A DNA stretch of 64,000 nt from RBG-13-51-18 sp963739395. Lineage in GTDB: Bacteria > Chloroflexota > Dehalococcoidia > Dehalococcoidales > RBG-16-60-22. Both the position numbers and the translations under genes were made by a program. Below are positions 9,226 through 16,995 of this stretch, piece by piece (positions within the stretch are counted from its first letter, which is position 1; every line of letters starts with the position of its first letter). The DNA lies in assembly GCA_963739395.1 (NCBI GenBank), contig CAVUAE010000001.1, forward strand, positions 372,001-436,000. The letters are read 5' to 3'. Below the pieces are notes generated by a model that was given only the letters and a program-made list of their open reading frames with translations, searched no databases and was not told the DNA's origin.

Positions 9226-9510
9226 TTGAGTGTGAATCAAGAAAGATATAATACCCACCTGACGGTAAAAGTAACGCCTAACGCGAGCCGTAACCAAATA
9301 TTAGGTTTGAAACAAGGTATTTTACAAGTAAAAATTGCGGCACCGCCGGAAAAGGGCAAAGCCAATAAAGAACTCATCGATTTTCTGGCAGAAGAATTAG
9401 GAGTAAAAAAATCTGCCGTATCAATTATTAAAGGTCAAACCAGCCGTTATAAGACCATCCTGATTACCGGTATGAGTGACAAAGAACTACTTAAGCGTAT
9501 TACAATTTAG
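9226..9510 (+). CDS. DUF167 (YggU-like) family protein
   Basis: 94 aa. Small alpha/beta protein of the DUF167 family, recognised from VKVTPNASRNQI, LQVKIAAPPEKGKANKELI and VSIIKGQTSRYKTI. The biochemical role is not established. The start is either TTG at 9226 or GTG at 9232; neither has a strong Shine-Dalgarno sequence. It is followed by a strong terminator. Confidence 0.85.
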   Translation: MSVNQERYNTHLTVKVTPNASRNQILGLKQGILQVKIAAPPEKGKANKELIDFLAEELGVKKSAVSIIKGQTSRYKTILITGMSDKELLKRITI

Positions 9511-9515
9511 GAAAA

Positions 9516-9543
9516 AGAAAGGGGGGCTTTCGCCCCCCTTTAA
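9516..9543. terminator. Bidirectional terminator hairpin
   Basis: Arms AAAGGGGGGC and GCCCCCCTTT around a TTTC loop. T-rich tracts follow on both strands, so it can end the DUF167 gene (plus) and the lipoprotein gene (minus), which converge here. Confidence 0.88.
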
Positions 9544-9572
9544 ATTTTACCGTTGAATATTTAGTCCGATTA

Positions 9573-10748
9573 TTATTTACGAGCCTTGTTCTTCCGGCGA
9601 CGCCACCAAGCGAAGTATAGAACAATCGCTAGTATTACTATCCAGACCGGACTGAAGATACCCAGCCCGATAAAGAAAGCCGAAAGGGCATGACCGAAAC
9701 TTACTAAGCCCGCCCAGGCGCTATCAACTACACTACCAGCGCTCCAACCAGTACGTACGGTAATATAATTTTCTCTGACGTAATCAGCCATGATGCCTTT
9801 ATCATCGGTAATCTTTAACGAAACAGTATAAGTACCAGCAGTATCATATACATGGAAGGGATTCACCTCGGTACTGGACTTGCCATCACCGAAGTCCCAC
9901 TCGTAAGTGTAGGGGTAGAAACCACCAGATACAGTTGGATTAAACGGGACAGCAACATCTTCGTTGACGGTTCTGGTTTCGGCATTGAATTCGACCATCA
10001 ACTTGGACTGCTCTAAGGTTACGGTAAATAGAGCCAGATTGGAACTCTGCTCCAGGTACTGCATGCGGCCCTTAGTTGTCTCGATTTGCTCGCGAGTACT
10101 GGTAAGTTCCCTCTGGACTTGAAGGATTTCATCAACCTTACCAGCCTTCTTCATCAACTCAAGGAGCTGTTGCTCGCTTGCCTCCAGATTACGCAGTTTA
10201 GATGCGAGGTCAGTATATTCTTCAGTGACATCCTGCCCCGAAGTCTGCTCCGTTTTTACATCAATAGCCAGGTTATGCAGTGCCTGCATGGTGTCATTAA
10301 ACCGATCGGCAAGTACCCTGAAGCTGATATAAGCGTAAAGTTTGTTTTGGTCTTCGGAAATATTTGAGTTAACAACGAAGCCGCCAAAATTGGCAGCGAT
10401 GGTTTTTATCTGGTCAAGAGTCGTCGAAAAGTTATCGACTACAATAGTCATGTAGGCGTTATAAATTACCATGCGGTCGGCAGTAGTCAGTACCGCAAAA
10501 TATCCCTCACTGCCCCCTTTAGATTGTGTTACAGTAACAGGAGCAGTTGACATTGTCGGTGCCGTTGTCGGTGCCGGCATAGTCGCCAGAGCCATCGTCT
10601 GTGTCATAGTAGTCGTTGGAACAGGTGGTCGCGGTGTAACCATATCATTTGAACCTGAATATACCTCATGAGCTGCTTCGCCACCGGCGCAGGCCGTCGT
10701 ACCTATAAGCAGCAAGGCGACCAATATGCCAAATATTAGCTTTTTCAT
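9573..10748 (-). CDS. DUF4349 lipoprotein with inserted PKD domain
   Basis: 391 aa. The start is the ATG at 10748, because GGAGG lies immediately upstream of it and inside the longer alternative. A signal sequence ends in a lipobox (GTTACAGG). A Thr/Pro-rich linker (residues ~35-80) follows, then a DUF4349-like domain with a coiled coil (about 130-265). A PKD-type beta domain comes next (PYTYEWDFGDGKSS...HVYDTAGTYTVSLKITD, about 280-345), then a C-terminal TM helix and a basic RRRKNKARK tail. DUF4349 proteins usually go straight from the coiled coil to the TM helix. Probably an envelope protein with an adhesive or sensing role. Confidence 0.85.
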   Translation of the reverse strand: MKKLIFGILVALLLIGTTACAGGEAAHEVYSGSNDMVTPRPPVPTTTMTQTMALATMPAPTTAPTMSTAPVTVTQSKGGSEGYFAVLTTADRMVIYNAYMTIVVDNFSTTLDQIKTIAANFGGFVVNSNISEDQNKLYAYISFRVLADRFNDTMQALHNLAIDVKTEQTSGQDVTEEYTDLASKLRNLEASEQQLLELMKKAGKVDEILQVQRELTSTREQIETTKGRMQYLEQSSNLALFTVTLEQSKLMVEFNAETRTVNEDVAVPFNPTVSGGFYPYTYEWDFGDGKSSTEVNPFHVYDTAGTYTVSLKITDDKGIMADYVRENYITVRTGWSAGSVVDSAWAGLVSFGHALSAFFIGLGIFSPVWIVILAIVLYFAWWRRRKNKARK

Positions 10749-10839
10749 AAAGACCTCCAACTTGTTACTTCTTCGCTTATTATAACGTAAAAATTGACAA
10801 AAAGTTTGGGAGTTATGAATATTTTTTACATTATTTTCG

Positions 10840-11232
10840 TTATTGACGGTTTATGATATTTCTAATGGAGGTACGCTTTTCTATGTATTCTTTAACGATA
10901 CGGCGTCCTTCTTCAGTCAAACGCGCATTGCCTCCCCTCTGTCCCCCGGTAGTCTTTACCACCAGTGGACTTGACGCCAGACGGTTCATTGCTTCCACCC
11001 AGAGCCAGGCATTACGGTACGCCAGCTTCATCGAACGGGCTGCGGCGGATATCGAACCAAGTTTATCAATACGGTCTAATAGTGTTGCCCTGCCCCACCC
11101 CATGAGCAGTTTACCGTCTTTTTCAAGCCAGACCTTACTCCTTAAAACGATACCTGATTCTGGTTGATGACCGGAACGTATACCGTGTTTTATGCCGAAT
11201 TCCGGGAAAGAACTATCATTATCTTGTTTCAT
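10840..11232 (-). CDS. ModE-like molybdate/tungstate regulator, DNA-binding domain only
   Basis: 130 aa. The winged-helix region (about 30-110) has typical ModE N-domain features: LLDRIDKLGSISAAARSMKLAYRNAWLWVEAMN, then a wing with TGGQRGGNARLTEEG. The C-terminal molybdate-binding TOBE domains of E. coli ModE are absent, as in many short ModE homologues. Its start is supported by GAGG seven nt upstream. The promoter carries an apparent ModE box (see 11258), suggesting autoregulation. Moco genes lie 13 kb away at 24.5-27.8 kb. Confidence 0.9.
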   Translation of the reverse strand: MKQDNDSSFPEFGIKHGIRSGHQPESGIVLRSKVWLEKDGKLLMGWGRATLLDRIDKLGSISAAARSMKLAYRNAWLWVEAMNRLASSPLVVKTTGGQRGGNARLTEEGRRIVKEYIEKRTSIRNIINRQ

Positions 11233-11257
11233 AATTACCTCAAAATTTCTAGTTGTA

Positions 11258-11288
11258 TTATATTACCAACAATATAACGTTTTGTCAA
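11258..11288 (-). promoter_or_regulatory. Promoter of the modE-like gene with overlapping ModE-box-like operator
   Basis: On the minus strand, TTGACA (11288-11283) and TAATAT (11265-11260) are spaced by 17 bp. The palindrome CGTTATATT-N6-AATATAA (11279-11258) covers the spacer and the -10. E. coli ModE sites have the form CGnTATATA-N6-TATATAACG, so half-site sequence and spacing match closely. Binding here would block RNA polymerase. Confidence 0.7.
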
Positions 11289-11299
11289 ACGCTGTGACT

Positions 11300-11340
11300 T
11301 TTTTGTGACATTTTCCCCTGTTTTTGTGATGTTTTTGTGA
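11300..11340. repeat. Helically phased TTTTTGTGA direct repeats
   Basis: TTTTTGTGA occurs at 11300, 11321 and 11332, so the copies are 21 and 11 bp apart, about two and one DNA turns. They sit 12 bp upstream of the -35 of the modE-like gene and ~100 bp upstream of the HTH gene. They may be binding sites for either regulator. Confidence 0.55.
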
Positions 11341-11440
11341 TGTTTCAAGCCTATCATCCATAGCGTATGTGCGATATGACCACTTCGTCAAAAACACATA
11401 AAACATCCAGGGAGCAAATACTAAATACAAGGAGCTAATC

Positions 11441-11659
11441 ATGCCAAGGAAACGCATCTTCAAAAATATACGCTTAACATCAGGAGATATCGCGGCGTAT
11501 TGCGAGGTAAGCAAGAGTACCGTTCTCGAATGGATAAAAAGCGAAAGACTTAAGGCTTTTCAGCTACCTAGTGGTCACTATCGCATTGACATTAAAGACT
11601 TTAAGAATTTCCTCTTGAAATTTAACATTCCTGTTAAGGGATGGCCTTTCGAAGAATAA
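11441..11659 (+). CDS. Excisionase/MerR-type helix-turn-helix protein
   Basis: 72 aa with AAGGAG upstream. Nearly the whole protein is one HTH_17-type domain: SGDIAAYCEVSKSTVLEWIKSERLKAFQLPSGHYRIDIKDFKNFL. Such domains occur in phage excisionases, BldC-like regulators and orphan bacterial regulators. No integrase is adjacent, so a chromosomal regulator is more likely than an Xis. It is divergent from the modE-like gene with a 208-bp shared region holding repeats. Confidence 0.8.
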   Translation: MPRKRIFKNIRLTSGDIAAYCEVSKSTVLEWIKSERLKAFQLPSGHYRIDIKDFKNFLLKFNIPVKGWPFEE

Positions 11660-11683
11660 AAACAACACTCGGCGGGATAAGAT

Positions 11684-12421
11684 TTAAGATGTTCCCAGCT
11701 GTATGAGCTGACCTGTCATATAGCTGCACTTATCCGACGCCAGAAAAGCCACCACCGGAGCGACATCCGCTGGCTCACAGAGACGCTTTAAAACAGATGC
11801 CTGCTTTTCCTCTTCCAGCATTTCACGCGGAGCACGGTTAGTGAGGCCAGTCTTGCCTAGTCCGGGACCGACGGCATTAACAATAATGCCTTGAGAGCCA
11901 ACTTCCCTTGCCAACGCCTTGGTAAATTGTACGACACCTCCCTTAGCCGCCCCATATATTGAAATGAGGGGGTAGCCCTGCCCGCCGGAGGTATTAATAA
12001 TACGACCGTATTTACGGGCAAGCATATGGGGCAAGACCGTGCGGGCAACCCGTATCTGGCCGAGTAGATTTACACCTATATCAAACTGCCAATCCTCCTC
12101 CGTCATTTCCATAAAGGGGCGTTCCTTGGTGCTGGCGCCCGCGTTGTTGACTAAGATATCTATCCTGCCGAATTGTTTAACCGCCTTTGTTACCATAGCA
12201 TCAACTTCTGATCGTTTAGTTACATCGACTTTTATGGCTAAGGCTTTACGTCCCAATGTCTCAACTTGAGCAGCAGTCTTTTTCGCGCCTTCAAGGTCGA
12301 TATCTGCGGCGATAATATCGCAACCTTCTTCCGCTAAAGTTAAACAGATGGCTTTGCCGTAACCTATCTGGCTACCGGCGCCGGTTACCAGAGCAACTTT
12401 ATCTTTAAGTTGAAGATCCAT
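11684..12421 (-). CDS. Short-chain dehydrogenase/reductase
   Basis: 245 aa from the ATG at 12421, which has GGGGG six bases upstream; a GTG two codons earlier overlaps that site. Classical SDR signatures: cofactor loop TGAGSQIG, the NNAG motif, a Ser in NTSGGQG, and the YGAAK catalytic Tyr/Lys. The fold is a cytoplasmic NAD(P)-dependent oxidoreductase, like FabG-type enzymes, but the substrate is unknown. It is the second gene of a two-gene unit with the epimerase-like protein. Confidence 0.88.
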   Translation of the reverse strand: MDLQLKDKVALVTGAGSQIGYGKAICLTLAEEGCDIIAADIDLEGAKKTAAQVETLGRKALAIKVDVTKRSEVDAMVTKAVKQFGRIDILVNNAGASTKERPFMEMTEEDWQFDIGVNLLGQIRVARTVLPHMLARKYGRIINTSGGQGYPLISIYGAAKGGVVQFTKALAREVGSQGIIVNAVGPGLGKTGLTNRAPREMLEEEKQASVLKRLCEPADVAPVVAFLASDKCSYMTGQLIQLGTS

Positions 12422-12446
12422 AGACACCCCCTATTTCTATCTGAAA

Positions 12447-13442
12447 TCAGTGGCGAACAGGAAGCGTACCTTGAGCACGAAACCACGCCACATGGTCTCT
12501 AATTGATTCCTGCCACGGTCGGGAGGTGAAACCAAGCTCTTCACGCGCCCGCGCTGAACTCACCAGAGAGTTACTTCGCAGCACATCGATGGAGTAAGCA
12601 GTGAAAACAGGCTTCATGCGGAGTAATCGGTAATAAACGCTAGCAAGTACCCCTGCCGCGCGGGCAATTACGGTAGGTATCCTGTAAGTCGGCGCTGGAT
12701 AGCCAATATCACGTTCCAGTTCTTTTATTAACTCCGGTACCTGAACCTGGGCTCCGGAGAAGATGTAATGACGCCCAGAACGTCCTTTTTGCATCGCGAG
12801 GATAAGACCGCGGGTAACATCACGCACATCCACGAAGTCGTAAGCGCCACTGACAAAGGACTTTAGCTGTCCGCTGGCAAAATCCATAATAAGCTGTCCA
12901 ATATTGGAAATGCCGAAATCCCATGGTCCGATAACACCCGTGGGACAGCATATTACGGCGTCTAATCCGCCTTTCTGAACCTCATCAAGAAGAAGGAGTG
13001 TAGCACGGGCTTTGCTTCTAGCATAATCACCTAAAACACGGTCAGGATTAAACGGCTGTGATTCGTCAATGACAGTGCCCTTCGGAGGTTCTGCAATCGC
13101 GTGAATAGAGCTGGTATAAACCAACCGACGGACTTTGCAGGCACGACAGGCAGCGATGACATTACGCATGCCTTCCACATTGACCTTCTCGAGTAATTTT
13201 GCCATGCCCGGCATGATAGTGACAATACCGCCAAGGTGAAAAACAGCGTCCATACCTTGGAATGCCATTTTCAGGCTTTCCACATCAGTAACGTCGCCAT
13301 TAACAGTTTCAACCTTTAAGCCGGCTATCGGGTGGGTATCATCATTAGGTAAAACCAAGACTCGCACATCAAAATTGCTGGCAAGTAACTCACGCACCAA
13401 AACGTTGCCGATATGCCCCGTTGCCCCCGTTACAATAACCAC
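12447..13442 (-). CDS. NAD-dependent epimerase/dehydratase-like (extended SDR)
   Basis: 331 aa from a GTG at 13442, next to the Rossmann motif VVIVTGATGHIG; a TTG at 13493 would add 17 residues, and the choice is uncertain. Extended SDR: TGATGHIG at the N-terminus, VFHLGGIV, YTSSIHA and YARSK (active-site Tyr/Lys). The C-terminal half resembles 3-beta-HSD/dihydroflavonol-reductase-like or nucleoside-sugar enzymes, too divergent for a substrate call. The downstream gene is another SDR 25 nt away, so the pair may act in one pathway. Confidence 0.82.
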   Translation of the reverse strand: MVIVTGATGHIGNVLVRELLASNFDVRVLVLPNDDTHPIAGLKVETVNGDVTDVESLKMAFQGMDAVFHLGGIVTIMPGMAKLLEKVNVEGMRNVIAACRACKVRRLVYTSSIHAIAEPPKGTVIDESQPFNPDRVLGDYARSKARATLLLLDEVQKGGLDAVICCPTGVIGPWDFGISNIGQLIMDFASGQLKSFVSGAYDFVDVRDVTRGLILAMQKGRSGRHYIFSGAQVQVPELIKELERDIGYPAPTYRIPTVIARAAGVLASVYYRLLRMKPVFTAYSIDVLRSNSLVSSARAREELGFTSRPWQESIRDHVAWFRAQGTLPVRH

Positions 13443-13570
13443 TCTCCTATATCCTTTCAACTTAATTTTAAGAACGTGAGAAATCCTTGTCAATGGTATC
13501 GCAAATCCGAAAAAGAGGAAATTTACATTATGTGAAATTTTAGTGAATCAGAGTAATGAACTGACTTAAG

Positions 13571-14275
13571 TTAAAGTCCCAGGTAGGCTTTCCTGATATG
13601 TTCGCTGGCAAGGCAGGTGGCGCAGTCGCCTTCCATGACAATCCGCCCGTTTTCCAGTACATAAGCCCTATCGGCTATTTCCAGAGTGCGTCTGACGTTC
13701 TGTTCAATTAATAATATCGTTATACCCTGTTTACGCAGCGACTGTATTATTTTAAAAACCTCCATAACCACCATCGGCGCCAGACCGTTTGAAGGTTCAT
13801 CAATGATACATAGTTTTGGTATTGACATCAGCCCCCGCCCCATCGCCAGCATTTGCTGCTCCCCGCCGCTGAATGTCCTGGCGAGTTGTCGCTCCCTTTC
13901 CTTTAGCCTTGGGAACATCTCATATACATTTTTCAAGGTTTCTTTCCTGCTTTTCCAGGCGTTTTTAGCATAAGCTCCCATTTCCAGGTTTTCTCTCACG
14001 CTCATTTCAGAAAAGAGTTTTCTGCCCTCGGGAATATGGGAAATGCCAAGTTCTGAAATCTTATGGGGTTCCATGTGGTCAATTGGCTGATTTAAAAATT
14101 CAATGCTGCCGGAGGATACGCGTATTAGACCGGTTATAGTATTCACCAGGGTCGACTTACCCGCTCCATTAGCGCCGATAAGAGCGACAATTTCACCCTT
14201 GTTAACCTTCAGGCTAACGTCCCATAAAATCTGAAGATTGCCGTAACCGGCGTTTATCTTTTTAACTTCCAGCAT
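13571..14275 (-). CDS. livF: Branched-chain amino acid ABC transporter ATPase LivF
   Basis: 234 aa from the ATG at 14275 (GGGGGAAAAAGCTG just upstream). The ABC ATPase motifs are all present: Walker A GANGAGKST, signature FSGGEQQMLAMGRGLM, Walker B LCIIDEPSNGL, and the H-loop region ILLIEQNV. The LivF-type end (ENGRIVMEGD...IRKAYLGL) is clear. It overlaps livG by 14 bp and is the last gene of the importer operon. Confidence 0.95.
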   Translation of the reverse strand: MLEVKKINAGYGNLQILWDVSLKVNKGEIVALIGANGAGKSTLVNTITGLIRVSSGSIEFLNQPIDHMEPHKISELGISHIPEGRKLFSEMSVRENLEMGAYAKNAWKSRKETLKNVYEMFPRLKERERQLARTFSGGEQQMLAMGRGLMSIPKLCIIDEPSNGLAPMVVMEVFKIIQSLRKQGITILLIEQNVRRTLEIADRAYVLENGRIVMEGDCATCLASEHIRKAYLGL

Positions 14276-14996
14276 CAGCTTTTTCCCCCAGATATGCCTC
14301 GATAACCTTTTGGTTAGTAGTGATTTCTTTAGGAGTCCCTTCGGCGATTTTCTTACCATAATTCAACACAATGATTCTACCGCAGATACCCATAATAGCC
14401 TTCATAACATGCTCAATCATGATAATAGTAATACCTTTTTTTTGTATCTTCTGTACCAGCTCCATCGCCTCGAGAAGTTCGGTCTGGTTTAGCCCAGCCA
14501 TCAGTTCATCAAGCAATAATAGTTCCGGTTTGGTTGATAGGGCTCTGGCAACTTCGACTCGTTTCTGGTGCGCCAGTGTCAGGTCTCTGGCAGGTGAATA
14601 GGCTACATCCATTAATCCCACAAACTCTAGTATCTGCTTGGCTTCTGTAGTAGCATCCCCCTTGAGCCGTTTTTGTGCGCCGAAAAGCGAACCTATCCGC
14701 ACGTTCTCGATGACGGGCAGACTACCAAATACTTTCACCGTCTGGAAAGTCCTGGCAATACCAAGACGGCAGACTTTATATGGCTGAATTCCAGTGATTT
14801 TCTTACCCTTATACCATATCTCGCCAGGTTTAGGCTCAAATGCTGCCGATATTAAGTTAAAGAGGGTGGTTTTGCCAGCACCGTTGGGTCCAATTAACCC
14901 GAGTATTTCACCCACGTCGACATAAAAGTCGACGTCGGATACCGCCGCCAAACCACCAAAATATTTTGTAATTCCTTTACCCTCGAGTAAGTGCAC
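14262..14996 (-). CDS. livG: Branched-chain amino acid ABC transporter ATPase LivG
   Basis: 244 aa from a GTG at 14996, preceded by AAGGGAG. Walker A GPNGAGKTT, Q-loop region, LivG-type insert (AFEPKPGEIWYKGKKITG), signature-like LTLAHQKRVEVARAL (a degenerate SGG motif, typical of LivG), Walker B LLLLDELMAGL, and IEHVMKAIMGI. It partners LivF to energise import of branched-chain amino acids or related compounds. It overlaps livM by 20 bp. Confidence 0.94.
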   Translation of the reverse strand: MHLLEGKGITKYFGGLAAVSDVDFYVDVGEILGLIGPNGAGKTTLFNLISAAFEPKPGEIWYKGKKITGIQPYKVCRLGIARTFQTVKVFGSLPVIENVRIGSLFGAQKRLKGDATTEAKQILEFVGLMDVAYSPARDLTLAHQKRVEVARALSTKPELLLLDELMAGLNQTELLEAMELVQKIQKKGITIIMIEHVMKAIMGICGRIIVLNYGKKIAEGTPKEITTNQKVIEAYLGEKADAGS

Positions 14997-15954
14997 TTTT
15001 CACTCCCTTGATTCGTTTCCAAAGGTTCTGAATTAACCCCATCAAACCACTGGGCAGGTAAAGAATAGTGGCGATAAGGATAACACCAAAGATAAGCATA
15101 TAATAGTTCTTCAGGTTGCCAGTCTGTAATATTTCCTGGATGTAAGTAAAAATAACTGCGCCGATTGCCGGACCCCAAATATTTGCCATCCCACCAAAAA
15201 TCGCCATTAGCGCCGGGCTGAAAGATATCATCGGGTTGAACGCCGTGCCCGGGTCAACATAGGTAGCTTTTGTCGCCATAATAACACCCGTAGCGCCCAT
15301 GAATATGGCGCTAATGGCAAAGGTAAGTATCTTGGTCATGGTAACATTGACGCCGGTATGAGCTGCCGCTTCTTCATTCTCACCGATGCTTTGCAGCGCT
15401 AGTCCGTATTTCGACCTTCTAATAAAGTAAGCTACAAGCATGGTGAGTACAAATATTCCCAGCAGGTAGTAATATACAGTTTCATTGCTTTCAAGAGCGA
15501 CAATACGACCACGCGTTCCCTCGATAACAATTTCCCAGTAGAAAATTACTTCCTTAAAAAGTAACACGAGACCAAAGGTAAACATGGCGAAATAGATGCC
15601 TTTAAGTCTTAGAGTTATCGCGCCGATAATAAAAGCAAGGACGAAACTGGCGGCAGCGGCGATGAGAACTACGATAAATAACGGGAAGACGGCGCCAGTA
15701 ACAGGGTAAAATAGAGCCCCGGCATAGATGCCAAGTCCGTAAAATGCGGCTGTCGCTAGTGATATATAGCCGGTAGTGCCGGAGAACATCGTCCAGCTTA
15801 TGGTCAGAATAATAAAAACGAGGAAATTGGAAAACAGGGCTACGCCATATTCCCAACCGTAATTAGGTAAAAAGCCCAATATCACCAGAATAGCCAGAGG
15901 TATTCCGATATCGAAACCAAGCTTTTTCCAATTTGTCATGCTAAAATTCATCAT
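14977..15954 (-). CDS. livM: Branched-chain amino acid ABC transporter permease LivM
   Basis: 325 aa, mostly hydrophobic helices (about 8-9). The FSGTTGYISLATAAFYGLGIYAG and AAAHTGVNVTMTKILTFAISAIFMGATGVI regions and the end region GGMANIWGPAIGAVIFTYIQEIL match the LivM family. It starts directly after the livH stop (TAGATG). A second ATG follows at codon 2. Inner-membrane permease subunit paired with LivH. Confidence 0.92.
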   Translation of the reverse strand: MMNFSMTNWKKLGFDIGIPLAILVILGFLPNYGWEYGVALFSNFLVFIILTISWTMFSGTTGYISLATAAFYGLGIYAGALFYPVTGAVFPLFIVVLIAAAASFVLAFIIGAITLRLKGIYFAMFTFGLVLLFKEVIFYWEIVIEGTRGRIVALESNETVYYYLLGIFVLTMLVAYFIRRSKYGLALQSIGENEEAAAHTGVNVTMTKILTFAISAIFMGATGVIMATKATYVDPGTAFNPMISFSPALMAIFGGMANIWGPAIGAVIFTYIQEILQTGNLKNYYMLIFGVILIATILYLPSGLMGLIQNLWKRIKGVKSALTRG

Positions 15955-16818
15955 CTATCTTCCCATAATGCCTTTTGGTCGTATTAGTAGTAATGCGATA
16001 AATATTACATAGTAAGAAGCTACGGATAAGCCCGGCTGCCAGTAAGCCACACCAGTACCGATAATTCCTATAATAAAACCACCTATAAAACTGCCGGGGA
16101 TGCTACCCAGCCCGCCCAGTGTGATAATAACAGTGGCGATAACGGTATATCCTAAGCCCATAACTGTACTTATGGGATAACAGACGCTAATAAGCGCGCC
16201 GGCAATGCCTGCCATAGCAGCACCGAAGCCGAAACATAGTGCCAGCATAAAATTAATATTTACACCCATCAGACCAGCAGTGGCAGTATCCTGGGCAGAT
16301 GCTCTGATAGCCTTGCCGGTACGGGTACGAGCCAGAAACATGTAAAAAGCAATACCGATAGCTACGGCAAAAGCAGCCGCCACTATGCGGTTTTCGACAA
16401 ATAATGAGTTTCCAATGCCAATGCCGGTGCCGAGATAGGAATAGCTACGCGGTGTAGAACCCCAGATAAGAACCGCAATATTTTGCACGATAAAATAGAG
16501 CCCGAAGGCGGCTAACATGCCGTTGCTTTCAAAAATACCTGGATTAGCCGATCTCACTCTTAAACTCGTGAAAATAGTGCGATAGAGGAGAAAGCCGACA
16601 ACAAACATTATCGGAGCAATTATAACGATGGTAAGCAACGGATCGACGCCGAGTCCCTGTAATGCGAAAGTAATAAAAGCGCCGAACATCATAAATTCGC
16701 CGTGGGCGATATTAAATACTTTGGCTACGCCGTACTGTAAACTAAGCCCCATGGAAACTAGGGAATAGATACCGCCGATGAATAATCCGCCAAGGAGAAT
16801 ATTTAAAAATAATTCCAT
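15955..16818 (-). CDS. livH: Branched-chain amino acid ABC transporter permease LivH
   Basis: 287 aa with about eight TM helices. Family signatures: GGLFIGGIYSLVSMGLSLQYGVAKVFNIAHGEFMMFGAF at the N-terminus and GLGSIPGSFIGGFIIG near the C-terminus. The ribosome site is weak (GAGAT before ATG) and lies downstream of a structured RNA in the livK-livH gap, so livH output may be lower than livK output. Confidence 0.94.
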   Translation of the reverse strand: MELFLNILLGGLFIGGIYSLVSMGLSLQYGVAKVFNIAHGEFMMFGAFITFALQGLGVDPLLTIVIIAPIMFVVGFLLYRTIFTSLRVRSANPGIFESNGMLAAFGLYFIVQNIAVLIWGSTPRSYSYLGTGIGIGNSLFVENRIVAAAFAVAIGIAFYMFLARTRTGKAIRASAQDTATAGLMGVNINFMLALCFGFGAAMAGIAGALISVCYPISTVMGLGYTVIATVIITLGGLGSIPGSFIGGFIIGIIGTGVAYWQPGLSVASYYVIFIALLLIRPKGIMGR

Positions 16819-16874
16819 TAGATTATCTCAAGAGTTTATACAACATTATATATTATTATTGATTCATTATGCCA

Positions 16875-16959
16875 GCAGGCTACCTGAAGGTCATATTCGG
16901 TATCTTTAGAGGATACCTGTAGGGCTGGAATCCCACGGTATGACCTCCAGACAGCCTGC
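16875..16959 (-). ncRNA. Structured RNA element (three-way junction) between livK and livH
   Basis: On the minus-strand transcript, nucleotides 16959-16939 pair with 16895-16875 over 21 bp, including three G-U pairs and no mismatch. Between them are a 6-bp hairpin (GGUAUC/GAUACC) and a possible 5-bp one (GUGGG/CCUAC). On the plus strand the same arms have three mismatches, so the fold belongs to the liv mRNA. A role in mRNA stability, processing or decoupling livK from livH is inferred. Confidence 0.7.
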
Positions 16960-16995
16960 AATTTTTTTGTTTTTACCTTATTTGATTTTTTTTAA

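Noticed and set aside
11441..11659. Prophage excisionase
   Set aside because: No integrase, attachment sites or phage genes nearby; more likely a chromosomal HTH regulator.
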